Origin: Acholeplasma sp. CAG:878
Lineage (GTDB): Bacteria > Bacillota_I > Bacilli_A > RF39 > UBA660
Length of the DNA: 41,781 nucleotides
Assembly (NCBI GenBank): GCA_000432255.1
Contig: HF989927.1
Span: 1-41,781 of the forward strand
Direction of reading: 5' to 3'
Shown here: one piece after another, positions 24,417-33,142 of the stretch
Numbering within the stretch: the first letter of the stretch is position 1
Layout of the letters: each line of letters starts with the position of its first letter
Position numbers and translations under genes: made by a program
The notes under the pieces: model-generated
Databases searched by the model: none
Seen by the model: only the letters and a program-made list of their open reading frames with translations
Told to the model about the DNA's origin: nothing

Positions 24417-25275
24417 TGGCGGGATTAGAATTGATACTTACTTAGCCGATAAATTAAACATTAGCCGTAGTAAAGTAGCTAAAATGTTAGAAAATAATAT
24501 ATTAGTAAATAATGTTAAAGTAAAACCTAGTTATAAAGTAACAAATAATGATATCATTGAAGTAGAAGAATATGTTGAAAATTTTGAAATTAAACCATTA
24601 GAACTTGATTTAGACATAGTTTATGAAGATGATGATGTATTAGTAGTAAATAAACCAAATGGATTAGTTGTCCATCCAGCAGTTGGACATATAAGTGATA
24701 CATTAGTTAATGCTTTAATGCACCATTGTAACTTAAGTGAAGATAAAATAAGACCTGGTATAGTTCATAGAATTGATGCCGACACAACAGGATTACTAAT
24801 GGTAGCCAAAAATAATTATGCTCATGATTTTTTAGCAAAACAATTAGAAGAAAAAACTGTAACAAGAAAGTATTATGCAATAGTTTGGGGCGTTATTAAA
24901 AATGATACGGGTACTATTGATGCTCCAATCGGAAGAAGTGTAACCGATAGAAAAAAAATGTGTGTTACAAGTATAAATAGTAAAAGTGCTATTACACATT
25001 TTAAAGTACTAGAAAGATATAAAAGAGCAACTTTAATTGAATTAAAACTTGAAACGGGAAGAACTCATCAAATAAGAGTACATATGGATTATATAGGCTA
25101 TCCAGTTGTTAATGATCCTGTGTATGGAAGAAGAAAATTGTTTGATGAAACAGGACAATGTCTACATGCTAAAGAATTAGGATTTATTCACCCTAAAACA
25201 GGCAAGTATATGCACTTTGATAGTGAACTACCAAGTTGCTTTATAAATATATTAAATAAACTAAAGGAGGAATGA
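24394..25275 (+). CDS. RluD-family 23S rRNA pseudouridine synthase
   Basis: 293 residues from ATG 24394, 5 bp after AAAGGTGG; a GTG at 24385 is less likely. N-terminal S4 RNA-binding domain (GIRIDTYLADKLNISRSKVA), then the catalytic domain with PNGLVVHPA and HRIDADTTGLLMVAKN (catalytic D128), and RTHQIRVHMDYIGYPVVNDP. It overlaps lspA; lspA followed by rluD-type ylyB is also the order in B. subtilis, so it may be a YlyB homologue. Confidence 0.94.
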   Translation: MEKIVVNDGGIRIDTYLADKLNISRSKVAKMLENNILVNNVKVKPSYKVTNNDIIEVEEYVENFEIKPLELDLDIVYEDDDVLVVNKPNGLVVHPAVGHISDTLVNALMHHCNLSEDKIRPGIVHRIDADTTGLLMVAKNNYAHDFLAKQLEEKTVTRKYYAIVWGVIKNDTGTIDAPIGRSVTDRKKMCVTSINSKSAITHFKVLERYKRATLIELKLETGRTHQIRVHMDYIGYPVVNDPVYGRRKLFDETGQCLHAKELGFIHPKTGKYMHFDSELPSCFINILNKLKEE

Positions 25276-25277
25276 AA

Positions 25278-26408
25278 ATGGAAATGTCAAAAAATGATGA
25301 ATTAGTTTTTAAATTATTACACTATTTCATTACTAATAAAGGTTATAATCCAGTTATCCTACACGGAGCAAAAGATGAAATATGGTTAGAAAACTTAAAC
25401 AGTGATTATAAAATTGTTAGATTAGTTTCCAATTATATTCATAATAATGAGCAATTAGAAACAGATTTATTTAGAACAAATCAAATAATGAAAACAATCA
25501 AAAAAAAGACATTAAGCATAAAAGCTCCAGTTTTGAGCATATTTTTAAATACTGGTGATAATGTAGATAAAAGTTTAGAAGGATTTAATAATATAACTTG
25601 TGTTTTCGCTAAAAAGATTGGTGATTTAACAAAGTATAAAACTATAGAAGAAAATTTTCCTGATATATCTAAAAAAACTGATTTTGCTGAAGATGGATTT
25701 GAATTATTTGCTAAAATAACAACTGATATAAATAAAAAAACAGAAATAGATTCTAAGCAGGCTGAAGACATATTTAAACCAAAAAAACCTATTGTTACAT
25801 ATATTTTATTAACAATAAATGTATTAGTATTTATTTATATGTATATATTTACTGATCCTAATGTCTTTGCAACAATGTTTGCAAACCATAGATATTATGT
25901 TAGACAAGGTGAAATTTATAGATTAGTAACATCTGCTTTCCTACATGGTTCATTACTTCATTTACTTTTTAACTGTTATGCTTTATATATTATAGGTTCA
26001 CAAGTTGAAAGTTTTTTTGGAAAAACAAAGTATATAATAATATATTTTGGAAGTGCTATAATTGGAAGTTTACTTTCAATCTGTGCAACTAACAATTTTA
26101 GTTTAGGTGCAAGTGGAGCAATTTTTGGATTATTAGGAGCAATTTTATACTTTGGTTATCATTATCGAATATATTTAGGTAATGTAATTAAAAGCCAAAT
26201 AATTCCAGTAATTGTACTTAATTTAGCTTTAGGTTTTGCAGTAAGTGGGATTGATAATGCTGCTCATATTGGGGGACTAATAGGTGGTATATTAATGTCA
26301 ATGATTTGTGGAATTAAATATAACAAAAATAAAAGAAATCGAATTAATGGAATTATTATGACATTAATACTACTATCAGTATTAATATATTTAGGAATAT
26401 TTGGATAA
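25278..26408 (+). CDS. rhomboid-family intramembrane serine protease (GluP/YqgP-like)
   Basis: 376 residues from ATG 25278, 7 bp after AAAGGAGG; the ATG at 25272 is too close to the ribosome site. Residues 1-165 form a soluble N-terminal domain as in B. subtilis YqgP. About seven membrane helices follow. The catalytic dyad is S279 in GASGAIFG and H330 in AAHIGGLIGG. HGSLLHLLFNCYALYIIG holds the conserved His/Asn helix. It is coupled to the pseudouridine synthase gene. Confidence 0.92.
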   Translation: MEMSKNDELVFKLLHYFITNKGYNPVILHGAKDEIWLENLNSDYKIVRLVSNYIHNNEQLETDLFRTNQIMKTIKKKTLSIKAPVLSIFLNTGDNVDKSLEGFNNITCVFAKKIGDLTKYKTIEENFPDISKKTDFAEDGFELFAKITTDINKKTEIDSKQAEDIFKPKKPIVTYILLTINVLVFIYMYIFTDPNVFATMFANHRYYVRQGEIYRLVTSAFLHGSLLHLLFNCYALYIIGSQVESFFGKTKYIIIYFGSAIIGSLLSICATNNFSLGASGAIFGLLGAILYFGYHYRIYLGNVIKSQIIPVIVLNLALGFAVSGIDNAAHIGGLIGGILMSMICGIKYNKNKRNRINGIIMTLILLSVLIYLGIFG

Positions 26409-26430
26409 ACACTAGAAATAGTGTTTTTTT
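26407..26430 (+). terminator. terminator of the rhomboid gene
   Basis: AAACACTA, loop GAAA, TAGTGTTTTTTT. Confidence 0.85.
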
Positions 26431-26471
26431 CATATTTAAGTAAAAAAAACATATAATTTAATGGTGATAAT

Positions 26472-27251
26472 ATGGAATTTCAAATAGGCGATTTAGTAAC
26501 AAGAACATCACATAACAATGATACTGTTTTTGTTATAACAGATGTAATGGGAGATATATGTTACCTAAAAGGAGTTAATGTAAGATTACAAGCTGATAGT
26601 AATATGGATGATTTGGTTAAGTTTGAAGAAAAAGATGAAGAAGAAGAACAATTTGAAGAGAGAATTAAACCAAACATTAATCTAGATAGAGATGATTATT
26701 TTTACTTACCAGGCAAAATATTACATATAGATGGTGATTCCGATTATTTAAATAGATGTCTAGATTATTATAAACAAGCAAATATTTGGGCAAAGGGAAT
26801 ACAGGAAGTCGAAGAAAACGTACCTTTATATATAAAAGATTGGTTAGAAGAATACGAACCAAATATAATCGTAATTACTGGTCATGATGCCTATTATAAA
26901 AAAAGAGGTAATATTAATGATATAACTGCTTATAAAAATAGTGAAAACTTTGTTAAAGCAATTAAAGAAGCAAGGAAGTTTGAAAAAAGTCATGACAAAT
27001 TAATAATTATAGCCGGTGCTTGTCAATCGGATTATGAAGAATTAATTAAAGCAGGAGCTAACTTTGCGTCAAGCCCTAAAAGAATTAATATTCATGCCTT
27101 AGACCCAGCCATAATAGCAACAACAATGAGTTTATCTGATGTTAATAAAGATATAGATTTAAAAGGAATTATTGAGAAAACAAAATATGGTAAAAGGGGA
27201 ATAGGTGGAGTTAAAACAAAAGGAACTATGTATGTTGGTTATCCAAGATAG
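26472..27251 (+). CDS. yabG: sporulation-specific coat protease YabG
   Basis: 259 residues (family about 280). YabG is a cysteine-type protease that trims coat proteins late in sporulation. An N-terminal SH3-like part (FQIGDLVTRTSHNNDTVFVI) precedes the catalytic domain with H138 in VITGHDAYY and C184 in GACQSDYEEL, then FASSPKRINIHALDPA. GGTGAT precedes the ATG, and a CATATAAT element lies upstream. As in B. subtilis, veg follows. Confidence 0.95.
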   Translation: MEFQIGDLVTRTSHNNDTVFVITDVMGDICYLKGVNVRLQADSNMDDLVKFEEKDEEEEQFEERIKPNINLDRDDYFYLPGKILHIDGDSDYLNRCLDYYKQANIWAKGIQEVEENVPLYIKDWLEEYEPNIIVITGHDAYYKKRGNINDITAYKNSENFVKAIKEARKFEKSHDKLIIIAGACQSDYEELIKAGANFASSPKRINIHALDPAIIATTMSLSDVNKDIDLKGIIEKTKYGKRGIGGVKTKGTMYVGYPR

Positions 27252-27258
27252 GAGGATT

Positions 27259-27468
27259 ATGATAGAAGAAATTAAGAAAGAACTTCACGAACACATAGGA
27301 AAAGAAGTTTTAATTAAACATAATTTAGGAAGAAATAAATTTGAACAATACCATGTTACAATAAAAGAATTATATGATTATGTTTTCTTAGTAGAACTAA
27401 AAGATAATATAAAAAAATCCTTTTCTTACTCAGATGTACTTACAAATACAATAAAAATAGATTATTAA
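27259..27468 (+). CDS. veg: Veg family protein
   Basis: 69 residues from ATG 27259, 4 bp after AGGAGG. MIEEIKKELHEHIGKEVLIK, NLGRNKFEQYHVTI and LVELKDNIKKSFSYSDVLT match Veg (DUF1021), a small cytoplasmic protein linked to biofilm control in B. subtilis. yabG-veg order is conserved. Confidence 0.88.
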   Translation: MIEEIKKELHEHIGKEVLIKHNLGRNKFEQYHVTIKELYDYVFLVELKDNIKKSFSYSDVLTNTIKIDY

Positions 27469-27469
27469 C

Positions 27470-27498
27470 TTGCTTTTTTTTAAAAAATAGTATATACT
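27470..27498 (+). promoter_or_regulatory. promoter of spoVG
   Basis: TTGCTT, 17 bp, TATACT, a sigma-A pattern. Confidence 0.6.
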
Positions 27499-27531
27499 TA
27501 AAATGTAATCTGACTGGAAGGAGAGGTTTGC

Positions 27532-27789
27532 ATGGAAATTACTTCAGTTACTGTTCGTAAAGAAGAAAAAGAAAACTCAAAAATGAAAGGAAAAGCTTCA
27601 GTTCTAATTGATGATTGTTTTGCAGTTCATGATATTAGAATTATCGAAGGAAATGATGGATTATTTATCGCTATGCCTAGTCGTCAAAAAGCAAATGGTG
27701 AATATCGTGATATCGCACATCCAATCAATTCACAAACTCGTAAGATGTTTGAAGAAAAAATCCTTGAAGCATATAAAAACGCTGAATAA
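27532..27789 (+). CDS. spoVG: septation/regulatory RNA-binding protein SpoVG
   Basis: 85 residues. MEITSVTVRKEEKENSKMKG, KASVLIDDCFAVHDIRIIEG and FIAMPSRQKANGEYRDIAHP are the family signature. SpoVG is a small nucleic-acid-binding regulator that affects sporulation, division and virulence genes. ATG 5 bp after GGAGAGG. Its own promoter and terminator make it monocistronic. Confidence 0.97.
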   Translation: MEITSVTVRKEEKENSKMKGKASVLIDDCFAVHDIRIIEGNDGLFIAMPSRQKANGEYRDIAHPINSQTRKMFEEKILEAYKNAE

Positions 27790-27803
27790 TAGCGTTTTTT
27801 TTA
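27776..27803 (+). terminator. terminator of spoVG
   Basis: AAAACGCT, loop GAATAAT, AGCGTTTT then more T. The stem includes the last codons and the stop. Confidence 0.85.
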
Positions 27804-28137
27804 AATACTTTTATATAAATCATATTTTATTTGTAAAAAAAGTAGAATTATGTTGTACTGATAAAAATACTTTGATATAATTGACTTATAGTAACATACT
27901 AAAACTATTACTAACTAGACATTAAAGATGATTATGGTACAAAAGTAATGATTATGAAATAACTATTAGAAAAGAAAATCAGTTATATCAGTTGCTTCAC
28001 ATACTGGAAGTTGGTTACTTGATGAAAAATATGTTGAAGCTGTAAGTTAAAATGTGTTGTGTGTTGTAAATCTTAAAATAGTTTAAAATATATAATATTT
28101 CCATCTTACAACACATTTTTTAAAAGGAAGTGATTTT
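27804..28137 (+). promoter_or_regulatory. long leader of the ABC exporter operon
   Basis: An extended -10 promoter (TGATATAAT at 27873-27881, with TTGTAC 17 bp upstream) would start a leader of about 250 nt. It holds two tiny ATG frames (near 27929 and 27947) and an open tail reading SVISVASHTGSWLLDE that ends at 28050, possibly a gene remnant. A stem TGTGTTGTAA (28060-28069) / TTACAACACA (28106-28115) followed by T6 ends 7 bp before the ribosome site, as an attenuator would. No intact gene was found. Confidence 0.4.
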
Positions 28138-29040
28138 ATTAAATTTATAAAGAAAAATAAAATAGCCCTAATATCATTTTTGTTATTGTTTATTTTAGGA
28201 AACATATCAGTAATTAAATATGCTCAAAATAGAAAACTACAAGTAAATTATTGTTATGATTCGTATAATCAATGTATTAATAATTCTGAGTATTATAATA
28301 ATTTTAAAGATTATTGCGATAAATTGCCAGATTATGAACATGTATGTATAAGTGATACACCAACTATTTTATATACATTAATAAATGGAAGTGTATTTGG
28401 TATAATAGTTTATTTTGGTCCTTTATTTGTAATTATTCCTGCTATGTGGAATGTACAAAAAGAAGTTAACTCAAATTTTTCAAAGTTATACTTAACTAGA
28501 AAAAATTATAAATCTTATATTAAAAGAATGTTAAAAGAAGTATACAAAAATATATGGATATTACCTACTATTATATTGTATTTATTTATATGTGCTTATA
28601 TGCTATCGGGACATTTTGATTATCATTTTTCATACGATAGTAGTTATGCTACTTATGAAATACAATATTTAAAAAATTTTGGAGTTTTCTTTATTTGTTA
28701 TATTATGAACTTTTTAGGACAATCTATACTTTATATTAATTTAGGGTTGATTAGTTTAAGAAAAAGTAAAAATATAATTATTACTATTCTTGAAGCATAT
28801 TTGTTATTTATAGGAATTGAGATATTCCTTGAAGTATTTTTAAACAATTTTATTTTATATAGTATATTTGGTATTAATTTATTTGGATTTTTAAATATTT
28901 TAGACATTTATACATTTTCATATACTATTGGCCTAATACCGTATTTATCATTAAGTTTTACAATAGTATTATTGTCATTTATTGTACTAAAGTTATTATA
29001 TAAAAATAAAGAAAAAACTTTTATTGAATGGGAGAAATGA
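28138..29040 (+). CDS. ABC exporter membrane subunit
   Basis: 300 residues if the ATT at 28138 is the start: AGGAAG lies 7 bp upstream, and the resulting N-terminus IKFIKKNKIALISF is a normal basic-then-hydrophobic anchor. The first possible conventional start is TTG 28180, inside the helix. After helix one comes an outside loop with four Cys (NYCYDSYNQC, DYCDKL, EHVC), which could form disulfides. Further helices follow. It is the first of four overlapping genes with one ATPase, so it is a permease or accessory part of an exporter, possibly for a peptide. No homology can be named. Confidence 0.65.
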   Translation: MKFIKKNKIALISFLLLFILGNISVIKYAQNRKLQVNYCYDSYNQCINNSEYYNNFKDYCDKLPDYEHVCISDTPTILYTLINGSVFGIIVYFGPLFVIIPAMWNVQKEVNSNFSKLYLTRKNYKSYIKRMLKEVYKNIWILPTIILYLFICAYMLSGHFDYHFSYDSSYATYEIQYLKNFGVFFICYIMNFLGQSILYINLGLISLRKSKNIIITILEAYLLFIGIEIFLEVFLNNFILYSIFGINLFGFLNILDIYTFSYTIGLIPYLSLSFTIVLLSFIVLKLLYKNKEKTFIEWEK

Positions 29041-29042
29041 GT

Positions 29043-29690
29043 ATGAAAATAACGGTTAATAATCTAACGAAAGAATTTAAGCAAATAACTGTAGTTAATA
29101 ATGTTAGTGCTTCATTTGAAAGTGGAAAAATATATGGGTTAATTGGAAGAAATGGAAGTGGCAAAAGTGTGTTTTTAAAAATGCTTTGTGGTTTTTATGT
29201 TCCAACTAGCGGTGAGATTTTATTTGATGGAGTAGATTATATAAAAGAAAATGGATTTCCAAAAAATACAAGAGCCATGATTGAAAAACCTAATTTTATA
29301 CCTGATTTAACAGGATTTGAAAATCTTAAATTATTAGCTTCTATCCAAAACAAAATTGGTGATGAAGAGATTATAAAAGCATTAGAGGAAGTAAACTTAA
29401 TTAATGATAAAGATAAAAAATTTTCTAAATATTCTTTAGGAATGAAACAAAAACTTGGCATTGCTCAAGTAATAATGGAAAATCCAGATGTAATGATATT
29501 TGATGAACCATTTAATGGAATAGAAGAAGAAACTGTAATTAAATTAAGAAACACATTTAAAAAATATGCTAGTGAAGGTAAACTAATAATAATAGCAAGT
29601 CATATAAAAGAAGATATCGAAACTTTAATTGATTGTGTATATAAATTTGATAATGGAATAGTTAAGATGGAAGAATATGAAAAACATTAA
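29043..29690 (+). CDS. ABC transporter ATP-binding protein
   Basis: 215 residues from ATG 29043, 2 bp after the preceding stop. Walker A is GRNGSGKS at 35-42, the signature YSLGMKQKLG lies near 131 (SLGMK in place of LSGGQ), Walker B VMIFDEPFNGIE near 150-160, and the switch His in IIASHIKED. The short length and LSLGMK-type signature are typical of bacteriocin or antimicrobial-peptide ABC-2 exporters. It works with the three membrane proteins around it. Confidence 0.95.
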   Translation: MKITVNNLTKEFKQITVVNNVSASFESGKIYGLIGRNGSGKSVFLKMLCGFYVPTSGEILFDGVDYIKENGFPKNTRAMIEKPNFIPDLTGFENLKLLASIQNKIGDEEIIKALEEVNLINDKDKKFSKYSLGMKQKLGIAQVIMENPDVMIFDEPFNGIEEETVIKLRNTFKKYASEGKLIIIASHIKEDIETLIDCVYKFDNGIVKMEEYEKH

Positions 29691-30426
29691 ATATAAATTA
29701 AATTTATTAAAACCAATATTTAAAACTTCAAAATCTAAAATAGTTTTTTTAGGAATTATATTATTAAACATTTATGCAATTTCAAATATGGATTTTAGAA
29801 TGGGTTATTATGAGGCAGTAGTGGATTCTATTTCTATGCAGTCTTATGTGTCATTTTTATTATTATTAGTATTTTTAAATACTTACAATACCTATATTCA
29901 ATCTGAAAAAAATTTGCCTTACATTATGAGATTTGAAACAAAAGAAAAATATTATAGAGAACTTATAAAATTAATAATAATTATGAATACAATTATTATA
30001 CTTTCAAGTTTTATACTTTCTTTAATAGGTATTCGCTTATTAAATAACTACATGGTTAATATAAATTACTATTATTATGATATTCCTATGTATGTATATA
30101 TGATTTTTAATTTTATAAAAATATTTATTTTAATTCAATTAATCAATTTTATCGGATTATTTATATATATGATAACAGGTAAATTTATTGGAATAGTAGT
30201 AACAACGTTTATTGCTCTAATACCTTTAATTTGGGATTATAAAATTCATTCTATAAACCAGTTTAAAGATATATATTGGTTTTGGGGCTATTATTTATTA
30301 TTTTTACAATATAATAATTTTATATTTGAAGTAAGTGTAACGATTAGTTTTATTTTATTATTATTTTTAATTTGTGTTGGTTTATTTAATGTTTTAATTA
30401 GTAAAAATAGACAGGTTGGTATATAA
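29677..30426 (+). CDS. ABC-2-like permease subunit
   Basis: 249 residues with about six hydrophobic segments. The start overlaps the ATPase gene by 14 bp, so translation is coupled. It has a cytoplasmic basic N-terminus (KNIKYKLNLLKPIFKTSKSK), then helices such as IVFLGIILLNIYAI and FLLLLVFLNTY. It is like the permeases of peptide exporters or immunity systems; no specific family is certain. Confidence 0.72.
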   Translation: MKNIKYKLNLLKPIFKTSKSKIVFLGIILLNIYAISNMDFRMGYYEAVVDSISMQSYVSFLLLLVFLNTYNTYIQSEKNLPYIMRFETKEKYYRELIKLIIIMNTIIILSSFILSLIGIRLLNNYMVNINYYYYDIPMYVYMIFNFIKIFILIQLINFIGLFIYMITGKFIGIVVTTFIALIPLIWDYKIHSINQFKDIYWFWGYYLLFLQYNNFIFEVSVTISFILLLFLICVGLFNVLISKNRQVGI

Positions 30427-31058
30427 TGAAATATTTTATATGTAAAGATTTTTGGACAATCAAAAATAAACTTTTAAAAATTATTTTATCTTATTTATTT
30501 TTAATAACAATAACATTTATACTTGATTTTGTTACGTACAAATCATTAGATATTGATACAATTAAAGGTATAATTGGTCTTTTAGATTTTAAAAGTTCTT
30601 CTTTAATTTATATGCTGTTAAGAATTTTTCAAATAATTTTATATTTATATATAACTTTTAGGTTAGTAATTGATGATATAATGTATTCTGCTTCAAATAT
30701 ATTTTTGAGAATTAGTAGATTCAAATGGGTAATTAAAAAGATGATTTCAGTTATTATTTTTTGTTTAACTATAAAAACATTCGTTTATTTATATTTAGCA
30801 TTTTTATCTTTAATTTTTACAAATAATTCATTTAACTTATTAAATTTGTTTTGTAATGATATTATTATAACTATTTCAATACAATTATTCTTATTTCTTT
30901 TAATTATAACAAAGAATAAAAAAATCTTTTATGTATTTTTAGTTTTATTTATTTTATTATTATATTTCATCATATTTTTAAATTATAATGTTAGTTTTAT
31001 AATTATATTAATTTTGATAATATTAAATATTTTACTCTCAAAAAAAATGAGCTTTTAA
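30426..31058 (+). CDS. membrane protein of the ABC exporter
   Basis: 210 residues, about five or six helices, very rich in Ile, Leu and Phe. The ATG shares a base with the preceding stop (TAATG), a coupled arrangement. YFICKDFWTIKNKLLKIIL at the start and SNIFLRISRFKWVIKKMISV in a loop resemble the second permease of antimicrobial-peptide exporters. Last gene of the operon. Confidence 0.7.
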   Translation: MKYFICKDFWTIKNKLLKIILSYLFLITITFILDFVTYKSLDIDTIKGIIGLLDFKSSSLIYMLLRIFQIILYLYITFRLVIDDIMYSASNIFLRISRFKWVIKKMISVIIFCLTIKTFVYLYLAFLSLIFTNNSFNLLNLFCNDIIITISIQLFLFLLIITKNKKIFYVFLVLFILLLYFIIFLNYNVSFIIILILIILNILLSKKMSF

Positions 31059-31086
31059 AGAATTAATTTTTTAATTCTTTTTTTAA
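31057..31086 (+). terminator. terminator of the ABC exporter operon
   Basis: AAAGAATTAA, loop TTTT, TTAATTCTTT then T-run. Confidence 0.9.
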
Positions 31087-31121
31087 AACTTGTTCATATA
31101 ATTTACTAAGGAGGTATTACT

Positions 31122-31400
31122 ATGGACAAGGATAGTATTCAATCATTTAATCATAATATAACTTTAAATGAAAGAAAAAATATTATTATAACAGGAGTAA
31201 AAAAAATTGATAGTTTTGACAACGAAGAGTTTTTACTAGAAACAACAATGGGACCAATTGTTATAAAAGGTGAAGACCTAGAAATTATAAAATTAGATAC
31301 TTATCAAGGTAGTGTCTCAATTAAAGGTGTTGTAAATAGTTTAACATATAATGAAACAACAAAAAAAGAGGAAGGAGTATTTTCTAAATTATTTAAATGA
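31122..31400 (+). CDS. yabP: sporulation protein YabP
   Basis: 92 residues, the usual length. NHNITLNERKNIIITGVKKI, FDNEEFLLETTMGPIVIKG and LDTYQGSVSIKGVVNSLTY match YabP/YqfC. AAGGAGG precedes the ATG and CATATAATT lies upstream. It is translationally coupled to yabQ. It acts in the mother cell; its precise role is unclear. Confidence 0.92.
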   Translation: MDKDSIQSFNHNITLNERKNIIITGVKKIDSFDNEEFLLETTMGPIVIKGEDLEIIKLDTYQGSVSIKGVVNSLTYNETTKKEEGVFSKLFK

Positions 31401-31678
31401 TGGATTTAAGTATTCAAATTAAAACACTATTGTTTTCTTTATTGTTTGGTTTTGTATTTAATATTTTTGTAACACTTTTAAATAAATTTATATATAATAA
31501 AAAGAAAGTTATTCAAATCGTATCTACTTTAATTTTAACTTTATTTAGTACGTTTACCTATTTCGCAATTTTACAAAAATTAAATGAAGCAATTATTCAT
31601 CCGTACTTTTTATTCATGTTTATTTTAGGTTTTAGTTTAAGTAATGTAGTGAAAAAGCTTCTAAAAAGTTTGCTATGA
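31397..31678 (+). CDS. yabQ: spore cortex membrane protein YabQ-like
   Basis: 93 residues, three membrane helices, starting in the ATGA overlap with yabP. SIQIKTLLFSLLFGFVFNIF resembles the YabQ N-terminus; the protein is shorter than the B. subtilis one (about 200). Named mainly by position: yabP-yabQ-divIC. YabQ is needed for cortex formation. Confidence 0.75.
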   Translation: MMDLSIQIKTLLFSLLFGFVFNIFVTLLNKFIYNKKKVIQIVSTLILTLFSTFTYFAILQKLNEAIIHPYFLFMFILGFSLSNVVKKLLKSLL

Positions 31679-31698
31679 TATTAAAATAATGTTATAAT
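31670..31698 (+). promoter_or_regulatory. sigma-A promoter of divIC
   Basis: TTGCTA, 17 bp, TATAAT. It lets the division gene be expressed without the sporulation genes upstream. Confidence 0.7.
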
Positions 31699-31716
31699 AC
31701 TTTTGGAGGTATTTTT

Positions 31717-32121
31717 ATGAAAAAAGTATCTAAAAAAGCTAAAATGAGATTAATTATATTTGGTATACCATCTTTTTTGATGATAGTATACTTTATTTTT
31801 ACATTGACAAGTTCAATATTTAATTATATTTCCTTAAAAAGAGAAGAAAACAGTTTAAAAAGTGAATTGGCTAGTCTTTTAAAAGAAAAAGAAGAATTGA
31901 AAATCGAAATAGACAAATTAAATGACCCAGAATATGTGGCAAGATACGCTAAAGAAAAGTACCTTTATTCACAAAATGGAGAATATGTTATTAAAATAGA
32001 AGAAAACTTAGAAGAAATTAAAACTAAACAAAAAAGTAATAATACAATTTTATATATTACCGGTTCTTTCTTTTTAGTTTTAGTTATATTAATAATAAAA
32101 AAAAGGACTAAAGTCCTATAG
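31717..32121 (+). CDS. divIC: septum formation initiator DivIC/FtsB family
   Basis: 134 residues. One early membrane helix (LIIFGIPSFLMIVYFIF) is followed by a coiled coil (LKREENSLKSELASLLKEKE) and the family motif NDPEYVARYAKEKYLY. A second helix close to the C-terminus (LYITGSFFLVLVILII) is unusual for the family. The normal partner is FtsL/DivIB at the septum. GGAGG precedes the ATG. The end overlaps the convergent lemA gene by 14 bp. Confidence 0.88.
   Translation: MKKVSKKAKMRLIIFGIPSFLMIVYFIFTLTSSIFNYISLKREENSLKSELASLLKEKEELKIEIDKLNDPEYVARYAKEKYLYSQNGEYVIKIEENLEEIKTKQKSNNTILYITGSFFLVLVILIIKKRTKVL
32101..32117 (-). terminator. terminator of the minus-strand lemA gene, within the divIC end
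   Basis: AGGAC, loop TTTA, GTCCT on the minus strand, followed by T8. It contains the stop of lemA and the last codons of divIC. Confidence 0.7.
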
Positions 32122-32638
32122 TTTCATCAGCCTTACTTTCAAAGTAGGTTTTTTCTTTGTATTTACACATTCTACCAATTATATTTGTAGGAAAACTATT
32201 AACCAATTTATTATAATCAGTAATTGTATCATTATAATATTTACGAAGAACGCTCGTTTCTGCTTCAGTATCATCTAACTCTTTAGCAATCTTCATAAAT
32301 GATTCACTTTTCTTTAAATCTTCATAGTTGTCTTTAAAAAAGTTAAACTGTTTAATTTCGTCATATAATTGTTTATCTAAATCAAAATTAGAAAGTTTAC
32401 GACTTCTTAATTTAACTATTTTCCCTAAAATCTCACCATCATAATCACAATTTGCTTTTATAATGCTTACTGATTTATTTAATAAATCGAATCTTTTTCT
32501 TAAAATAGTATCGATATTTGCTTCGGCTTCATTAATTCTAATAATATAACTTTGATAATGATTATACGTATTAATGTATAATATAAGTAATAAACATAAA
32601 ATAATTAGTACCAATAAAATAATAACTATTATTGACAT
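32108..32638 (-). CDS. LemA family protein, paralogue 1
   Basis: 176 residues. One N-terminal helix (IIVIILLVLIILCLLLILYI) faces a long helical cytoplasmic or external domain. Family marks: INEAEANIDTILRKRFDLLN, LDDTEAETSVLRKYYNDTI and VNSFPTNIIGRMCKYKEKTY. The function of LemA proteins is unsettled. A second paralogue lies at 38834. Gene convergent with divIC. Confidence 0.9.
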   Translation of the reverse strand: MSIIVIILLVLIILCLLLILYINTYNHYQSYIIRINEAEANIDTILRKRFDLLNKSVSIIKANCDYDGEILGKIVKLRSRKLSNFDLDKQLYDEIKQFNFFKDNYEDLKKSESFMKIAKELDDTEAETSVLRKYYNDTITDYNKLVNSFPTNIIGRMCKYKEKTYFESKADETIGL

Positions 32639-32683
32639 TTACATCACCAAGTTAATTATATCAAATTTTAGTTAAAATATCAA

Positions 32684-33043
32684 TTAAAATTCCATAATAT
32701 AATTAATAGGTTCATCAAATGAAATATAATCAACATAAATCATCAGCAAAACTTGCCAAACACCAGTCTCAGGAATACTTAAAATGATGTGGTCTCTTCC
32801 GGATTGTTCAATAATACCTTTAAATTCTATATCTCTCCATTCATTAGAATCAGGAAAAGTTTGGTGTACTCTTACTTTTTTTCCTTTGTTTAATCTTAAA
32901 ATATTTTCGATATATGATTGTTCAACTGGTAAGTCACCAATATGGAAAGTTTGTGTTCCGGTATTTGGAATTCCTGTTTGTGTGTTAGTATAAGGCTGTG
33001 GATTAATGTTTTTTAAATTTGGGTTTATATATGCATTATTCAT
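32684..33043 (-). CDS. gerQ: spore coat protein GerQ
   Basis: 119 residues. A Pro/Asn/Thr-rich start is followed by PVEQSYIENILRLNKGKKVR, IIEQSGRDHIILSIPETGVW and a C-terminus YVDYISFDEPINYIMEF, matching GerQ. In B. subtilis it is an inner-coat protein needed for cortex lysis by CwlJ and is cross-linked by Tgl. AAAGGA precedes the ATG. The upstream AC-N15-CATATTTAT resembles sigma-K loosely. Confidence 0.93.
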   Translation of the reverse strand: MNNAYINPNLKNINPQPYTNTQTGIPNTGTQTFHIGDLPVEQSYIENILRLNKGKKVRVHQTFPDSNEWRDIEFKGIIEQSGRDHIILSIPETGVWQVLLMIYVDYISFDEPINYIMEF

Positions 33044-33142
33044 AAAATCATCCTTTCTTTATAAATATATTTAATTTAATTAATAAATATGAAAAATATT
33101 GACACAGTAATTTTGAATTGTTAAAATTATATTGGTGATATA

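Noticed and set aside
25481..25771. Minus-strand frame within the rhomboid gene
   Set aside because: Opposes a conserved gene and lacks start signals.
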